Part shown: piece by piece, positions 1-10,237 of the stretch
Position numbering within the stretch: position 1 is the stretch's first letter
Layout: every line of letters begins with the position of its first letter
Assembly: GCF_030864355.1 (NCBI RefSeq)
Contig: NC_083395.1
Span: forward strand, 310,001-374,000
Source: Cutaneotrichosporon cavernicola
Lineage: Eukaryota > Basidiomycota > Tremellomycetes > Trichosporonales > Trichosporonaceae
Length of the DNA: 64,000 nucleotides
Direction of reading: 5' to 3'
Translations under genes and position numbers: made by a program
The notes under the pieces: generated by a model
Databases searched by the model: none
Seen by the model: only the letters and a program-made list of their open reading frames with translations
What the model was told of the DNA's origin: nothing

Positions 1-25
1 CAACAACCAACACCAACAACTAACA

Positions 26-360
26 ATGTCGCCCAAGCAGACCCCCCAGCAGGCCCAGCAGGCCCAGCAGGCCCAGCAGGCTCAGCAGGCCCAGCAGGCC
101 CAGCAGACCCCCGAGCAGGCCCAGCAGGCCCAGCAGGCCCAAGCTCACCACCAGTCCAAGGCCCCCCAGCTCATGACGGGTTCCGACGCCTCGCGTATCC
201 AGGACACGCAGGTGAGTTCGCCCAGTTCCCAAAGCGCTCACTCCAGGCCAAGGCCGGCGGCGACATGGGTCCCGGTGGCTTCGCCCACCGCGCGGCGGCG
301 GCTGGTGAAAAGAACGACCAGGCCCGGGCCGCCAAGGGCGACGGCCAGGCCAAGAAGTAG
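26..360 (+). CDS. Small Gln/Ala-rich protein with SMP-like (seed maturation protein) motif
   Basis: Two exons, 26-211 and 247-360, around a 35-nt GTGAGT...CTCCAG intron, give 99 residues. Residues 5-40 are almost pure Gln/Ala, built on a CAG-CAG-GCC DNA repeat. The second half carries the stretch DASRIQ, then, across the splice, AKAGGDMGPGGFAHRA, which resembles the SMP motif of LEA-type stress proteins seen in small fungal proteins. The end is Lys/Gly rich (GDGQAKK). A CAA-rich leader precedes the ATG. The family is associated with desiccation and stress protection; any such role here is inference. A second small gene about 1.3 kb downstream has a similar tail. Confidence 0.75.
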
Positions 361-994
361 GCAGACGCCAAAGGCCACAGACAGGGGCTAGGAGTACAGA
401 ATAGGAGTGTAGCCCAAAGTCTGCAAGTTCGTTGTGATGAATTGTGTGAGGCGACTTGTTTGGGCCGTGAGTAGAAGGTCATCGGAGGGTCCATGTGCTG
501 TGACACGGCGGTAATTTTCCAGATGGTTTGCTGTGGCTTGTGTCACCGTGTTCCGTTACCAGGCTTCCATCGCGATGAGCAACACGGCGAAGGGTGATGA
601 CAAGCTTGGTCACTTCTAGCCTTGTACAAGTTGCGCGTCTGGTCGGCGCGATGACCAGATTTCACGCCGGCACCAAATATGGCGGTGCACACATCTGACA
701 GCGGTGGCGGTGCCCCCGACATGGGGAGCGAGTGTGAGAAGAGGATCAGGTCACAGTAGCCCAGACGGAGCCACGTCAACCTGGTAACGAGGACCATAGA
801 GGCAGCGCCTGTCTCCACGGCAAGAAGTAGTTGCGACTGTAGGCGGTGGTTTAATTTGCTGGCCCATGTTCGCTATGAATACGTGGCATGTTCTGTGGAT
901 GATATAGCGTCATTCCAATGAGATGGCGAGACGACAGATAACGAGCGAGGCACAGTCTAAAACCACCTGGTTCTGTACGCGAACCAAAATGTTT
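361..994. other. Intergenic, nothing recognised
   Basis: 3' flank of the SMP-like gene up to tRNA-Ser. The open frames here look like shadows; no repeat or RNA gene was seen. Confidence 0.5.
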
Positions 995-1093
995 CGACAA
1001 CTGCATGATTCGAACATGCGCTCCCGAAGGAAATTGATCGCTGTCTGCTTAGACCATTCGAGTCAATCGCGTTAACCACTCCGCCAAGTTGCC
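995..1093 (-). tRNA. tRNA-Ser(CGA) with intron
   Basis: On the minus strand a 7-bp acceptor (GGCAACT with AGTTGTC, one G-U), a serine-type D arm (GCGGAGTGGTTAACGC), anticodon loop CTCGAA, a long variable arm TTCCTTCGGGAGC and a T arm GCATG-TTCGAAT-CATGC all fold. An 18-nt intron sits at the canonical 37/38 position. The remaining 81 nt is the usual length for tRNA-Ser. Confidence 0.93.
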
Positions 1094-1503
1094 CGTTGGA
1101 TTTCCAAGCGTTCGGTAAGAATATAAGGGGCTGGCGGAAGACGGCCTAGCGGGACCACTGTGAAAGAGGACAAGGGCTTGGGAATGAGCAGACTTTGAAG
1201 CCACGTACGTGTCGAGAGTGTGCTTTGCCCGATTGGAGGGATGAGAACCTGGGAGCCTCCCTGCCGATGATGCCACGACGCTGGGAGTGCGGGAACAGGA
1301 TTACGCGACATTGTGTGTAATCTGCGTGAAAGGCCCGCAGAGCGTTATATCGCGCAAGCATGTTCGTGCTGCGTGTGACTCGGCCGCTCCTCTGCTCACA
1401 CCCGAGTCGGTCGGGAACAAGTCCGCGGCAAGGGTATATCTACCCACGGCTCACCTGAAGCGACCACTCCTAGCGCACTGCTCCCCACCAACCCACCAAC
1501 ACA
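1094..1503. other. Intergenic, 5' flank of the second small gene
   Basis: Nothing recognised apart from the CA-rich leader (accaacccaccaacaca) directly before the next ATG, similar to the leader of the first SMP-like gene. Confidence 0.4.
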
Positions 1504-1728
1504 ATGTCCAAGGACAAGAACAGCAAGCAGGGCTCGCAGGGAAGTCTGGACAGGTGAGCACTCGACTCCAGCCTCTTCCTCTAATCTCACCTCCAAAGAG
1601 CCTGTGATTCGAGCTGAACCCAGTCCAAGAGTGGCCAGGATTAGCCCAAGGCCAGTGGCGACAAGCCAGAAAACAAGGGCAGCGGGGAGAGTAAGCAGAA
1701 TGACAGTGGTGGCAAGGCCAAGAAGTAG
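1504..1728 (+). CDS. Very small Lys/Ser/Gly-rich hydrophilic protein
   Basis: Proposed exons 1504-1553 and 1656-1728 (intron 102 nt, GTGAGC...GGCCAG) give a 40-residue protein starting MSKDKNSKQGSQGS and ending SGGKAKK. The tail and the CA-rich leader echo the SMP-like gene at 26-360, so it may be a shortened relative. The SMP core itself is absent. The intron is much longer than most in this window and other acceptors give different frames, so the model is tentative; it could be a pseudogene. Confidence 0.4.
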
Positions 1729-2329
1729 CTCCAAGAGCGAGGCAAGTCCACCCGGTTATAGGGATGCATTGTGTGATGGTTTTGATGTCCTCCCGTCTGA
1801 TACAAACCCAGGCCATACTAGAGTGCTTGACCACCATGTACTCCTCCGTCCATGACTCGCAATCTGCAGAGCCGCTCGCTGAGGATCTTCTCGAGGATCA
1901 GTTCTAAGCGGTATCTCTGCTTCTAAGCGAGATCTCCGGTTCTCAGCTTTGGAGTGGCGCTTGAGCCCCTCGGCGTGGTGCGCCGCAGAATTGCGAGGTA
2001 CGGTTGGGCGGTATCCCCGTTCTTGACAATCAGATGTACCGGGAGACGCTTATTCGTGGTATGCCTGAGGGTACGCGACGCTTTCGCCAAGGTATCAAGG
2101 TTGTTAGGTTAGGCTGTCGCGAAGTTCGAGGGAGAGGGTTGAGGTGAGAGGTCTCTCACGGCTGTCAGCTCCGTTCTCCCCGCCTCCTCCTCCACTTCCC
2201 CGCAATTCTGGAGGTGGCCAGAGATGCCCGCAGAGCGCTGTCCTCCACTCGTCCATAACCAGGTCCCTTGTAGTTGTGGCGCCAAAGCATATACATCAGC
2301 CCATGCACGATGCCTGCTGCGCAATATTA
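1729..2329. other. Intergenic, nothing recognised
   Basis: Region between the small hydrophilic gene and the end of the F-box-like gene. No supported coding frame. Confidence 0.4.
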
Positions 2330-3695
2330 TCACTTCATACTGCATTCAGCGCCACCCAAAGAAGAACGCGTTGCCCACTTACCATGCTGCCCAACTCCGG
2401 TCCTGCAGCACAAACTTTTCGTCCGTCTGGAGCCGGAACTGTTCCTCCCCAACCTTGGCGCGGTACTCCTCAAGCGAGAAGAAAGACAGAGGGAACAGTG
2501 GCGGCTGAAGGTTGGCTGTGAGGCAGGCTATGAGGCTTTCGAGCGTCTCGTACGGCTGGAGCAAGTTCCGTATGCCAGGGAAGTCTTGCTCCGGGAAGAA
2601 GAGCTTCCACCGCACGGTATCGAGCGGAGGGAGGGCGTAGGAGTTAACGATGACCAAGGCCTCTGGAGTGGCATATGGGGAGAAGCTGTGATACCCTACG
2701 CGGAACAATGGGTTGATGATGTCCTGCAGAATAGACCGCCAGATCCCGTCGCAAGGGCCCTCCGTTGACTGGGTGGCAATGTCGATTGCCGTTATTAGGC
2801 CACCCACCGCAGACAAAGGGTCTAACCCACCACGGGGGATTGAACCATCCCTCGGCATAGGGTCGCCCGGCATATCTCGGATGCCGTGGTCAACCAGCAC
2901 GAGAACGACCTCCCGCGAAAATGTCATCCACGACAATAAGAGCGGGTCGTGCCTGTCCCGCACGCTGCAGTTGAGGACGCTGCGGCGCGGTCCGGGCCTG
3001 TATTCCGTACTTGCTCTTCGCTTGTTTTCGTCAACAGGGTTAGGGCAAGGGAGGTACGCAGACCACAAGAACACGACCCTCGTCTCGACCGGGATCGAGA
3101 TTGGTCTGGCTTCCATCTTCAGGCATGTCCGCCACATGCGCACGGTGCCCAACCGCAACTGGTACAGTTCCGAAGCCTTATTAACGTCCCAGCCCAATCT
3201 GCGGACGGACAGGGCGTCTGAGTACATTATGTCAATGACGCTTGCCGATGCGAGGAGCTCAAGCTGCCGCGCTGGCATCGGTGGAAGTGGTTGTTGTTCA
3301 GGTTGTTGGGGTTGGCGACCGCGGAATAGACGGGATGTCCGGTGCTTGGGGTTGATCGGGGGCGTTGGGGTTGGTAAGAAGGCGGGGTGGCGGCGGGTCG
3401 CGCCCTCTACTGCTGCAGACGCCCTGCAACCAAGAGGGAGACGAGCGTACTTCTCGTCCTGGATCTGGAGCAGGTGCGCCATCAACGCCCGGTCGATGCT
3501 GTCGCGGAGGGTGCGGCATGTTGCGCGGAAGCGGAGGAGGGAAGCGTGCGGCGCGTGGAGTAGCACCTTCTCGAGGATGTGCGGGAATGCCTTGTGATCG
3601 AGGTGATGGTCGCGCAGGGGCAGCTTGGTCGGACTAGGCACGTCGGGCGGGTCAGATGCCGGCTTTGAGCGAGGTTTTTTGAAGCGCTTGAACAT
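2330..3695 (-). CDS. F-box-like protein, single module
   Basis: Exon 1 runs 3695-2383 and exon 2 is only 10 nt (2339-2330), joined across a 43-nt intron (GTAAGT...CTGAATGCAG), for 440 residues. The open frame extends further upstream, but the ATG at 3695 (MFKRFKKPRSKP) begins the part that looks like protein. A basic N-terminus is followed by a helical segment (HILEKVLLHAPHASLLRFRA then TCRTLRDSIDRAL) with the Leu and Cys/Trp spacing of fungal F-box-like domains. The rest has no known fold. The closing block FFSLEEYRAKVGEEQFRLQ recurs in the remnant at 4252-4382 and, more weakly, in the two-module gene at 19816. F-box proteins are substrate adaptors of SCF ubiquitin ligases; that role is inferred from the weak N-terminal motif alone. 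Confidence 0.75.
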
Positions 3696-4251
3696 GGTCT
3701 GCCTAGGATGAATGAGGACAGACTGAGTAGGAGGATGGAGGATCAGGTTGGATACATTAGGTGTGTCAAGTGTGACAGACACGGGGAGGAGTTGGCGTGC
3801 AGCGAACAAGTGACCAAGTGTCTCATTACGTAAGTAGCGTTGGTGACTGACTTTGCCAATGTCGGATACAGCCTGTGTTGACCGTTGCCGCCAATGTAAA
3901 TGGGTCCTTGAACGCGAGTGGGTCACTCTGGATCAACAATGTAGGGACTTGTAGTGCGGTCCGATCGGTGGAGAGAAACTTGGAGTTGGCGGCGGGAGTC
4001 GAACTACGGCACTCGAGAACATTAGGTTGCTCAACGTACCCGGTCATACGTCCATCCAGCAATGGCCGGTAAGAGGCATCCTCACACACACTATCTCATT
4101 CCCACCCTGGAACGGAAGGCACTCAGACGGAAGGCACTCAGTTACACCATTCACTACATTCACACATACACAAGGTACAGTTCTTCTCTTTGGCCGTGCG
4201 CCTTGGTGTGAGATTTCGGTGAGATCGACTTCGTCCTACGGAATGGGGTTT
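3696..4251. other. Intergenic
   Basis: 5' flank of the F-box-like gene. A tRNA-like T-arm match near 3985-4010 does not fold into a tRNA (see rejected items). Confidence 0.4.
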
Positions 4252-4382
4252 GAGGAACGCGGGTGCCCAGATGACAAGGGGGAGCTCGTACGAGTCATTG
4301 GCCTCGAGGCGAAACTGTTGGTCGCCAACCTCGACGCGATACTCGTGCGGGGTGAGATATTGGATGTTAACATCAAGTGAAC
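4252..4382 (-). pseudogene. Remnant of an F-box-like gene 3' end
   Basis: The minus-strand translation contains QYLTPHEYRVEVGDQQFRLE, which matches the C-terminal block of the gene at 2330-3695 (FFSLEEYRAKVGEEQFRLQ) position for position. No F-box-like N-terminus or start is found upstream. It reads as the leftover end of a duplicated gene, in the same orientation and about 550 bp from the intact copy's start. It might instead be the last exon of a gene with unrecognised exons. Confidence 0.5.
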
Positions 4383-4606
4383 AGGAGCTGTGGGGGTATT
4401 GGGATAGAGAGTGCCCCTGTTCGCTAGAGTTTGTTCTGCACCACCCAATCAATACGACTTCAAACTTGAACAGGCATTCCTCCCGCTGTAGGCAACATCT
4501 CCACATGATGTTTATTAAACCAGCACCAGCGCATCGCTCTTTTCCCAACCCGCAAGCACTGACGCACAATGACTGCCCGGAACCACAAGTGAAGACCAAA
4601 AAGCTA

Positions 4607-4692
4607 AGCCCCCGTCGAGATTCGAACTCGAGACCCTCTCATTTGAACATTGCGTACAAGTGAGAAATTATAAACCACTAAACTACAAGGGC
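4607..4692 (-). tRNA. tRNA-Thr(UGU) with 12-nt intron
   Basis: Acceptor GCCCTTG pairs with CGGGGGC (two G-U). The anticodon stem is TCTCA/TGAGA with loop CTTGTA-A interrupted at 37/38 by a 12-nt intron, and the T arm is TCGAG-TTCGAAT-CTCGA. The anticodon UGU reads ACA. The mature length is 74 nt. Confidence 0.9.
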
Positions 4693-4941
4693 GAGGCCTG
4701 TTCAGAATATGTCGTCATCGATCACTTTCCGAATGCCACGTGGCTCGCACCAAGATCGCGAACTTGTCTGTGGCGATATTGCAGCCCATCGACGAAGGGA
4801 CGAGCTGGGATTGGAAAGCTGAGGGTAGCAGGCGGTGCATGTTGGACTCTACTTGTCTCATGGGCGTGGGGTGCGGCGGGCAATCCCCACCACCGTCTCC
4901 GACTCCGTTCTGTTGGGCCGACCTGCTAGAATATTCATGCA

Positions 4942-5616
4942 CTAGAAGATTGAATCATCCGAGTCCGAGCTGTCCGCGTCCTCCTGGACTGTCTCTAAGG
5001 CTGAAACAGCCTGGCTTCGCCGCCGGTTCTTGGGAGGCCGTGGCGAGCCAACACTACTCCGCTGATCATGGTTCACGAAGCGTGGCATCCCGTCATCTGC
5101 ATCAGCTCCATCACGCAGGGACTCACCATCAAACGCCTCCAGAAACCGTTCCATAGCTCGCCAGATACTGACCGCGTGGTAGAACAGACTCCCGACCTGT
5201 GCCAACACCTTCTCATCCTCTTTAAAGTCGACGTGATATTGCCGCCCAGCCTTGAGGTTGGCACGCAGCTCGGTGACCAGGATGCGCACAACGTTCCGCT
5301 GCGCCTCCAGAAGAGTCATGGTTTGGGGGGATGGGTGGAGACGGACCTCGTATGTGGCGAAGAAGAGGTCGTCGCGAGCCGCCTTGACACGCTTGAAGAG
5401 GATGTACGTCTTGATCGCCCAGTCCTGGGCCGCCATTGCGGCTGGACTCTGTTCTGAGCGACGGCTGAAGGTGCGGTGCATCTCCAGCTCGGGGGTTAGG
5501 AAGGGTTGGAAGGGCTCGCCGATGGGCGGAGGGTGGGTGGAGAGGTAGGTGGCCATGGTTGCCCACTCGGGTGGATATCGGATGCTCTTGCTTCGCATGA
5601 TGTTGGTTGTACGCAT
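4942..5616 (-). CDS. Helical protein of unknown function, acidic Ser/Asp tail
   Basis: A single exon from the ATG at 5616 (MRTTNIMRSKSIRYPP) to the stop at 4942 encodes 224 residues. The open frame continues upstream to 6051, but that part does not look like protein. The bases before the ATG (CTAACCAAG) resemble an acceptor, so a missing 5' exon is possible. The middle is predicted helical (WAIKTYILFKRVKAARDDLF; LLEAQRNVVRILVTELRANL). The tail has a basic KNRRRSQ patch, then DSSDSDDSIF. The family is not recognised. Confidence 0.65.
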   Translation of the reverse strand: MRTTNIMRSKSIRYPPEWATMATYLSTHPPPIGEPFQPFLTPELEMHRTFSRRSEQSPAAMAAQDWAIKTYILFKRVKAARDDLFFATYEVRLHPSPQTMTLLEAQRNVVRILVTELRANLKAGRQYHVDFKEDEKVLAQVGSLFYHAVSIWRAMERFLEAFDGESLRDGADADDGMPRFVNHDQRSSVGSPRPPKNRRRSQAVSALETVQEDADSSDSDDSIF

Positions 5617-6482
5617 CTTGGTTAGGTGGTGAGTAGGAGTACGGATGCATGCATTAAGTCCTACTTTGATGAGTACTGGACGCTGATACTCATCGGCGGC
5701 GTTGTTTATCAAAGCGAGTTGTTCATCATAAACATGAACTTCTCGCGCTCTCGGCCGGTGGTTTCTAGAAACACATGGCTCTCGCACGGCAGTCAAAACA
5801 ACGACAAAAACGAACCGTAGCGTATTCGCTATGCTGAGAGGGAGATAGGATACCATAACTAGGAACCCACATACATCATGTTGAAACGGGAGTGGCGACG
5901 GGACCAGTTCAATCAACGCGCGTTCTCGAGCGAAAACGAGGGAGCCGACACTGCGACCTGTGCAGCAGTGGCCGCCCGCCAAGAGCAAGTTGATTGCGGC
6001 AAAGGTTGTCGTGTTGTGTATGGGGTTGGTTTGCCGCTGACGAACTATCAAGATCCCAGCTGTCTGCCGTGTTCGCCACCCTCACGGCCACTACTCACTC
6101 CATCTGCAACCGGTCAGTTCCCCACCTCTATTACCGGCCATCAGACGTTCAAAGACCATGGCCACTCCCAGACACCGCTTTTACTGATGAGCTGGTCCAT
6201 GACGCCATGGCTTCATCCACATAGCTCTCCCACTGACGGATCTGTTCCCAGGTGGCGCGATCTGATCTCCCACGCCCTCGGCGAATGGCTTGACTCAAAC
6301 CTGCCTACCATCCAACGACTTTCCAATATAAGTAGCCAGGTCTAACCGTCCAACTCGATCGTCGCTCACATTCTCTTCTTCATCTACTTGTACGCCTCCA
6401 CCTCTAGGACCTCCCCACCTCTTACTCCCTTTCCACCCACCTCTACTCTCAACTTCCACTCCCTTCACCTATCCAACTTACC
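5617..6482. other. Intergenic, promoter of the GPI-type protein
   Basis: A TATA-like run (aatataag, about 6325-6332) lies 150 nt before the ATG at 6483, followed by a long C/T-rich leader (6356-6480). Confidence 0.4.
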
Positions 6483-7326
6483 ATGCGCTTCCTAATCCCC
6501 CTCGCGCTTCTCGCTCTCGTCGGCGCGCAGGACACCACCAGCTCGGCCACAGACCCGTCCAGCTCTGACTCTGACTCCCCCGCTCCGGCTCCTACCGACT
6601 CCGGCAACGACGGTTTCACAGCGCCTGCCGAGCAGGACCCCAACCTCCCCTGGAACATCACGTACTTCATCGTGCCGACGCGCAACAACTACTGTGAGCG
6701 ATCATTCTGCTGACCTGGCTCACTCGCAACCACTCCCGCGCTCGAGCTAACCCCAGGGGTCAACGACGCAGTCAACTCGGCCAAGTGGACGCCTGTCAAT
6801 GTCCCGTCCAACCTTATGCTGTACAACTCGAACTTGACCATTGCCAGCCAGCGCGTTGTCCTAGCTCAGAACAGCGAGTTCCCGCAGAAGAGAAGAAGCT
6901 GACCAAAGTCGCGAGCGGCACGAGTACCTGGACCGGCAAGATCCAGGGCTACAACCCTGGTAATAACTTTATGCTTCAGCTCACTGCTGCCGGCAACCCC
7001 GACCGTGAGCCCGTCTCCCACACCCCTCACACACACACTTACCCGCAGAGAAGTTCGCCCAGTCTCAGGGCTTCTGGATCAAGCCGAATGGCACCGCCAT
7101 GCCGCAGCAGGTCGCCGGCGTTCCCCCCTCGACGCCCCTCACCAACGCTGGTACTCCTGCTGGTGCGCCTGGCGCTCCCGGCAGCCCCCTTCCCGACGGC
7201 ACCAGCTCGGACCAGCAGGTGCCCAACGTTCCCAACGCTGTTCCTGGCGCCACATCCGCCGCATCGACCGTGTCCGTCGCCGGCGGACTCCTCCTCGTCG
7301 CTGCAGGCCTCGCTCTCTGGCTCTAA
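6483..7326 (+). CDS. Ser/Thr-rich GPI-type cell-wall protein (Kre9/Knh1-like core) with an apparent frame break
   Basis: Exons 6483-6693, 6757-7004 and 7049-7326, with introns of 63 and 44 nt. The N-terminus is a signal peptide (MRFLIPLALLALVGA), followed by a Ser/Asp/Pro linker and a beta-rich domain (WVNDAVNSAKWTPVNV; LMLYNSNLTIASQRVVLAQ) of the kind found in fungal Kre9/Knh1-like wall proteins. A Pro/Gly/Ala-rich stretch and a C-terminal hydrophobic segment (VAGGLLLVAAGLALWL) fit a GPI anchor. In exon 2 the frame that enters reads to a stop at about 6901, while KLTKVASGTSTWTGKIQGYN continues in another frame. One base is missing, or two extra, near 6875-6895. This is a sequencing error, a pseudogene, or a rare non-canonical intron. 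Expected location: cell surface. Confidence 0.75.
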
Positions 7327-7903
7327 TTCCAGCTTCCAGCGACGACTAGCGTGCGACGGATCATGCCTCCAGCGACGACTAGGGTGTCACGGATCATGCC
7401 TATAATCCGTAATGTGTGTAGAAACAGTGCATGTATCTTCGTTCACTCCTTTTGTGTGTGAGCTGTGAGGCAGTGAGTAGGTGAGTGGTGAGTAGTGAGA
7501 TGGCGACCGCCTATGCTTGAGATTTGGATGAGACGCGGTTCGGCCCGGAATACCGGGAAGTCCGGCATGACGTCGCGGAATGCCGTCATTCTCGGTTCCG
7601 TGCTACTCGCTGGGCCAAAGGCCATAGGGCTTAACAACCTGACGCGGTCGCACGCCCGAGAGGACGGAGTGGGCATACTCAAGCGGCCAACAAGCAAGCT
7701 GTGTGTCAACATAATTGTCGAGTAGGCTGTTTGCACGCTTTCGCTTACCGTCTTCGTTCAGCCACCTGGCCCACTTCGCACGCGCCCCGACCCTCACACC
7801 CTGGGCCGCTCGCACCTCCTCGGCCCGCCGCCGACGTCAGCACTCCCACAGCCATCAAGCCCACCCCTCAGCTTGCCACCACCGCAATCTATAATGCTGC
7901 ATG
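7327..7903. other. Intergenic, nothing recognised
   Basis: A short near-duplicate 'ccagcgacgactag(c/g)gtg(t/c)gacggatcatgcct'-type repeat lies at about 7330-7400, just after the GPI-type gene. Nothing else is seen. Confidence 0.4.
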
Positions 7904-8888
7904 CTAAACGTATCGCGCCCGCTTGGCGCCCTTCCTGTCTGGTGTGGAGTCGCGCTCGCTCTTGACCTCCAGCCCATGCTTGCGCTCGTACGCGCGCACC
8001 GCGCTGGGGCGCAAGCACTCTTCCCCCTACTGCATGGCAAGCAGCTCCTCCTGCTCGCGCTTGAGTTGCTCCAGCTCGTCGGTCGCCTTCTGGCGGAGGC
8101 GAGCCTCGTGCTCGAGCTCGGCTTCGAGACGCTTCACGGTGGGCAGGCTCGCCTCGAGCTCGGCGAGCTCGTCCGCACGCACCTTGAGCTCGAGGTAGAG
8201 GCGCTCGTACTTGTCGGCCTTGGCCTGAGCCTCTTCGTAGCGCGACTTGATGTCCTTGTACTTTTCGACGAACGAGCCGACGAGCTCCGGCGCACCAGAC
8301 ACCGACTTCTGTCAGCTACGGAGGAAGACGGAACATACCCGGTCAGACATGGGGGAAGGAGACGCCTTGGGGGTGGTGAAGACCCTGTTATCAGCAAGTG
8401 ATGGGGTTTGGGGTCTTGGGGTTGGCTTACATGGTGGGAGTCAGGGGTGGGGATAGCAACGGGAGTACTGGGCGGGGAGAGGAATTGGGCTCGGGTTGAT
8501 TCAAGGTCGAGGTTTGGAATGGGCGATAGAGAATGATGAGGAGAGAGAAGAGGAGGATAGCAGCAAATGCGAGGTGTGATGTGGAGCTTCTAGCGCACAG
8601 AGCTAGACAGGCGAGTAGGACGAGGTCTGTGCGAGCAATCTCGATTTTGCGAGTACGTGGAAAGTGGGATTTTGGTGACGAGGGAGGGGGAGGTGATGTG
8701 GAACTTTGGGTAATGTGGTTGTGTATACAAGTGAACGATGGAATAGATGAAGGAAGGTTGGAGGGAGCATTATGTGTGATGAAGATGGGTGCGATTGTGG
8801 GGTTAGGAGCGGTTGTGGTGGAGGCGCTGTTGCGGTGAGGCGCTTGACGCTGGCGCTCGCGCTCAGAATGGCCCACGTCGTGAGCCAT
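7904..8888 (-). CDS. Membrane-anchored coiled-coil protein with an in-frame TAG or 27-nt intron
   Basis: Exons 8888-8431, 8384-8339 and 8308 downward. Introns of 46 nt (8385-8430) and 30 nt (8309-8338, GTATGT...CTGACAG) are well formed. An intron interrupts an ATG as AT|G at 8432/8384 in a CACCATGG context, so translation could also start there. The long version has a Ser/Pro-rich N-terminus and one or two membrane segments (LVLLACLALCA; LAFAAILLFSLLIILY), then a heptad-rich coiled coil (DELAELEASLPTVKRLEAEL). The frame hits TAG at 8027-8029, but the same frame continues with convincing sequence (AYERKHGLEVKSERD...GAKRARYV) to a TAG at 7904. Removing a 27-nt GTAGGG...CCCAG segment (8004-8030) would keep the frame. 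Lengths are 261 residues to the first stop and about 293 with the extension. Function unknown. Confidence 0.6.
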
Positions 8889-10237
8889 GGGTTGGGTCGA
8901 GGTGCAAGGGAACGTAGAGGGAACGGGATCGTGATCGTGAGGCTGTAAATGCTTAAATGCTAGACATCAGCATTCATAACTCTTCTGCAAGCTCATCACT
9001 CCTCATCGCTCATGACCCCCCGACTGCTCGGCTCCATCCCTCGCACTCGTCGCATCCACTCGGCTGCACACGTACCAGGGCTTACAGGGAACAAGCACAG
9101 CTGCACCACCAAGTGCCGACAGCGTTCAGCCGTTCATGAGGTGTGGGCGGTTGGGAACTGCTATTCGAGAGGCAAGAGGATAGCGGACATGACAGCTATC
9201 TAAAGCTGACAAGGCCAGAGCGATTGAGTGTCGACCAAGTCGATGGAGGGGTAGTTGTAGGGTGGTGTCGTGAGCAGCCCCGAATCCATCTCCCAGGTGG
9301 GGTGATCAAATAAACTGATTAGAGGGTGGATAACAAAAGTGTTCGAGTCCATGTTAGGATAAGCGGAACCAAAATGCCACCGACTCCCAATATCATCGAC
9401 GCCATCAATCAGGTCGAGCTCACCATGACTCGTTCCCTCTCCTTGACCTTCTCTCCGTCCTCGCTCATTCCCACATGCATCTCCTCATCCATTCCCTTTA
9501 ATTCATCTACAGGACACCACCTACTCACAAAAGCATCAATGTCGCGCTTATTCACTTCAAGTATCTGTCCTGACCTTCATCTCTCTCACGTCATCTATGA
9601 CAGGGAAGGCCAATGTATGGTGTGAGTCACGACAGCTTGCCACTCTTTATCGAAGCTGGAGCATATCGCATTGATATCCTTTATCCTATCGGTTGGCTTG
9701 AGCGACGAGTAACAGCCTCGACGTTCTCCGCCCCGACGTATCCATCCTATTTGGTTCACTCGGCGTTCCCCTGGATCTTTGTGTCAGTCACTTGGGCTGG
9801 GCATGGCCGGACCGCATTCCTCGAGCGGCGCCCGTTATTACCCCGCATGGCTGAGCATAGCCAAGTACGCGGTGTTGACGTGCTCACAATCGCACACAGG
9901 ATCCCTGTAGTTTATCCAGATCTTCCGGACCAACAACATTTGGTTGCAGCAGCCGCGGCTACCATTTCCATCATCAACATTCCAGCACGCCTTCAGCACA
10001 TCGCACACCTTGGCAAGGCCCCAGGCTCCCCGCAAGCGCATATGCTTGAGCCCAACTTGGCGGTCCTATTCTCCCGATATCTACCCTCGCGATGGCGTGC
10101 CAGCTCATCATGATCACCGTCGCGCAAAAAGCTAGGGCCTCATCGACCTGCGAGCGCAGCTATAACGTGACTACAGTCGCCGCTTCTCTGCTTGACCTGA
10201 CCTACCCACTCTCATTCCCATCCCCACTCCTGTCACC
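8889..10237. other. Intergenic, 1.3 kb
   Basis: Several open frames, the longest about 9613-10113 on the plus strand, lack protein-like composition or splice support. A C/T-rich leader precedes the permease ATG at 10238. Nothing else recognised. Confidence 0.4.

Noticed and set aside
3985..4060. tRNA-like T arm (gggagtcgaactacggc) on the minus strand
   Set aside because: No 5' acceptor or D arm pairs with it; no cloverleaf could be formed.
9613..10113. 166-codon plus-strand open frame
   Set aside because: No protein-like composition, splice signals or recognised motif; start overlaps unrelated sequence.
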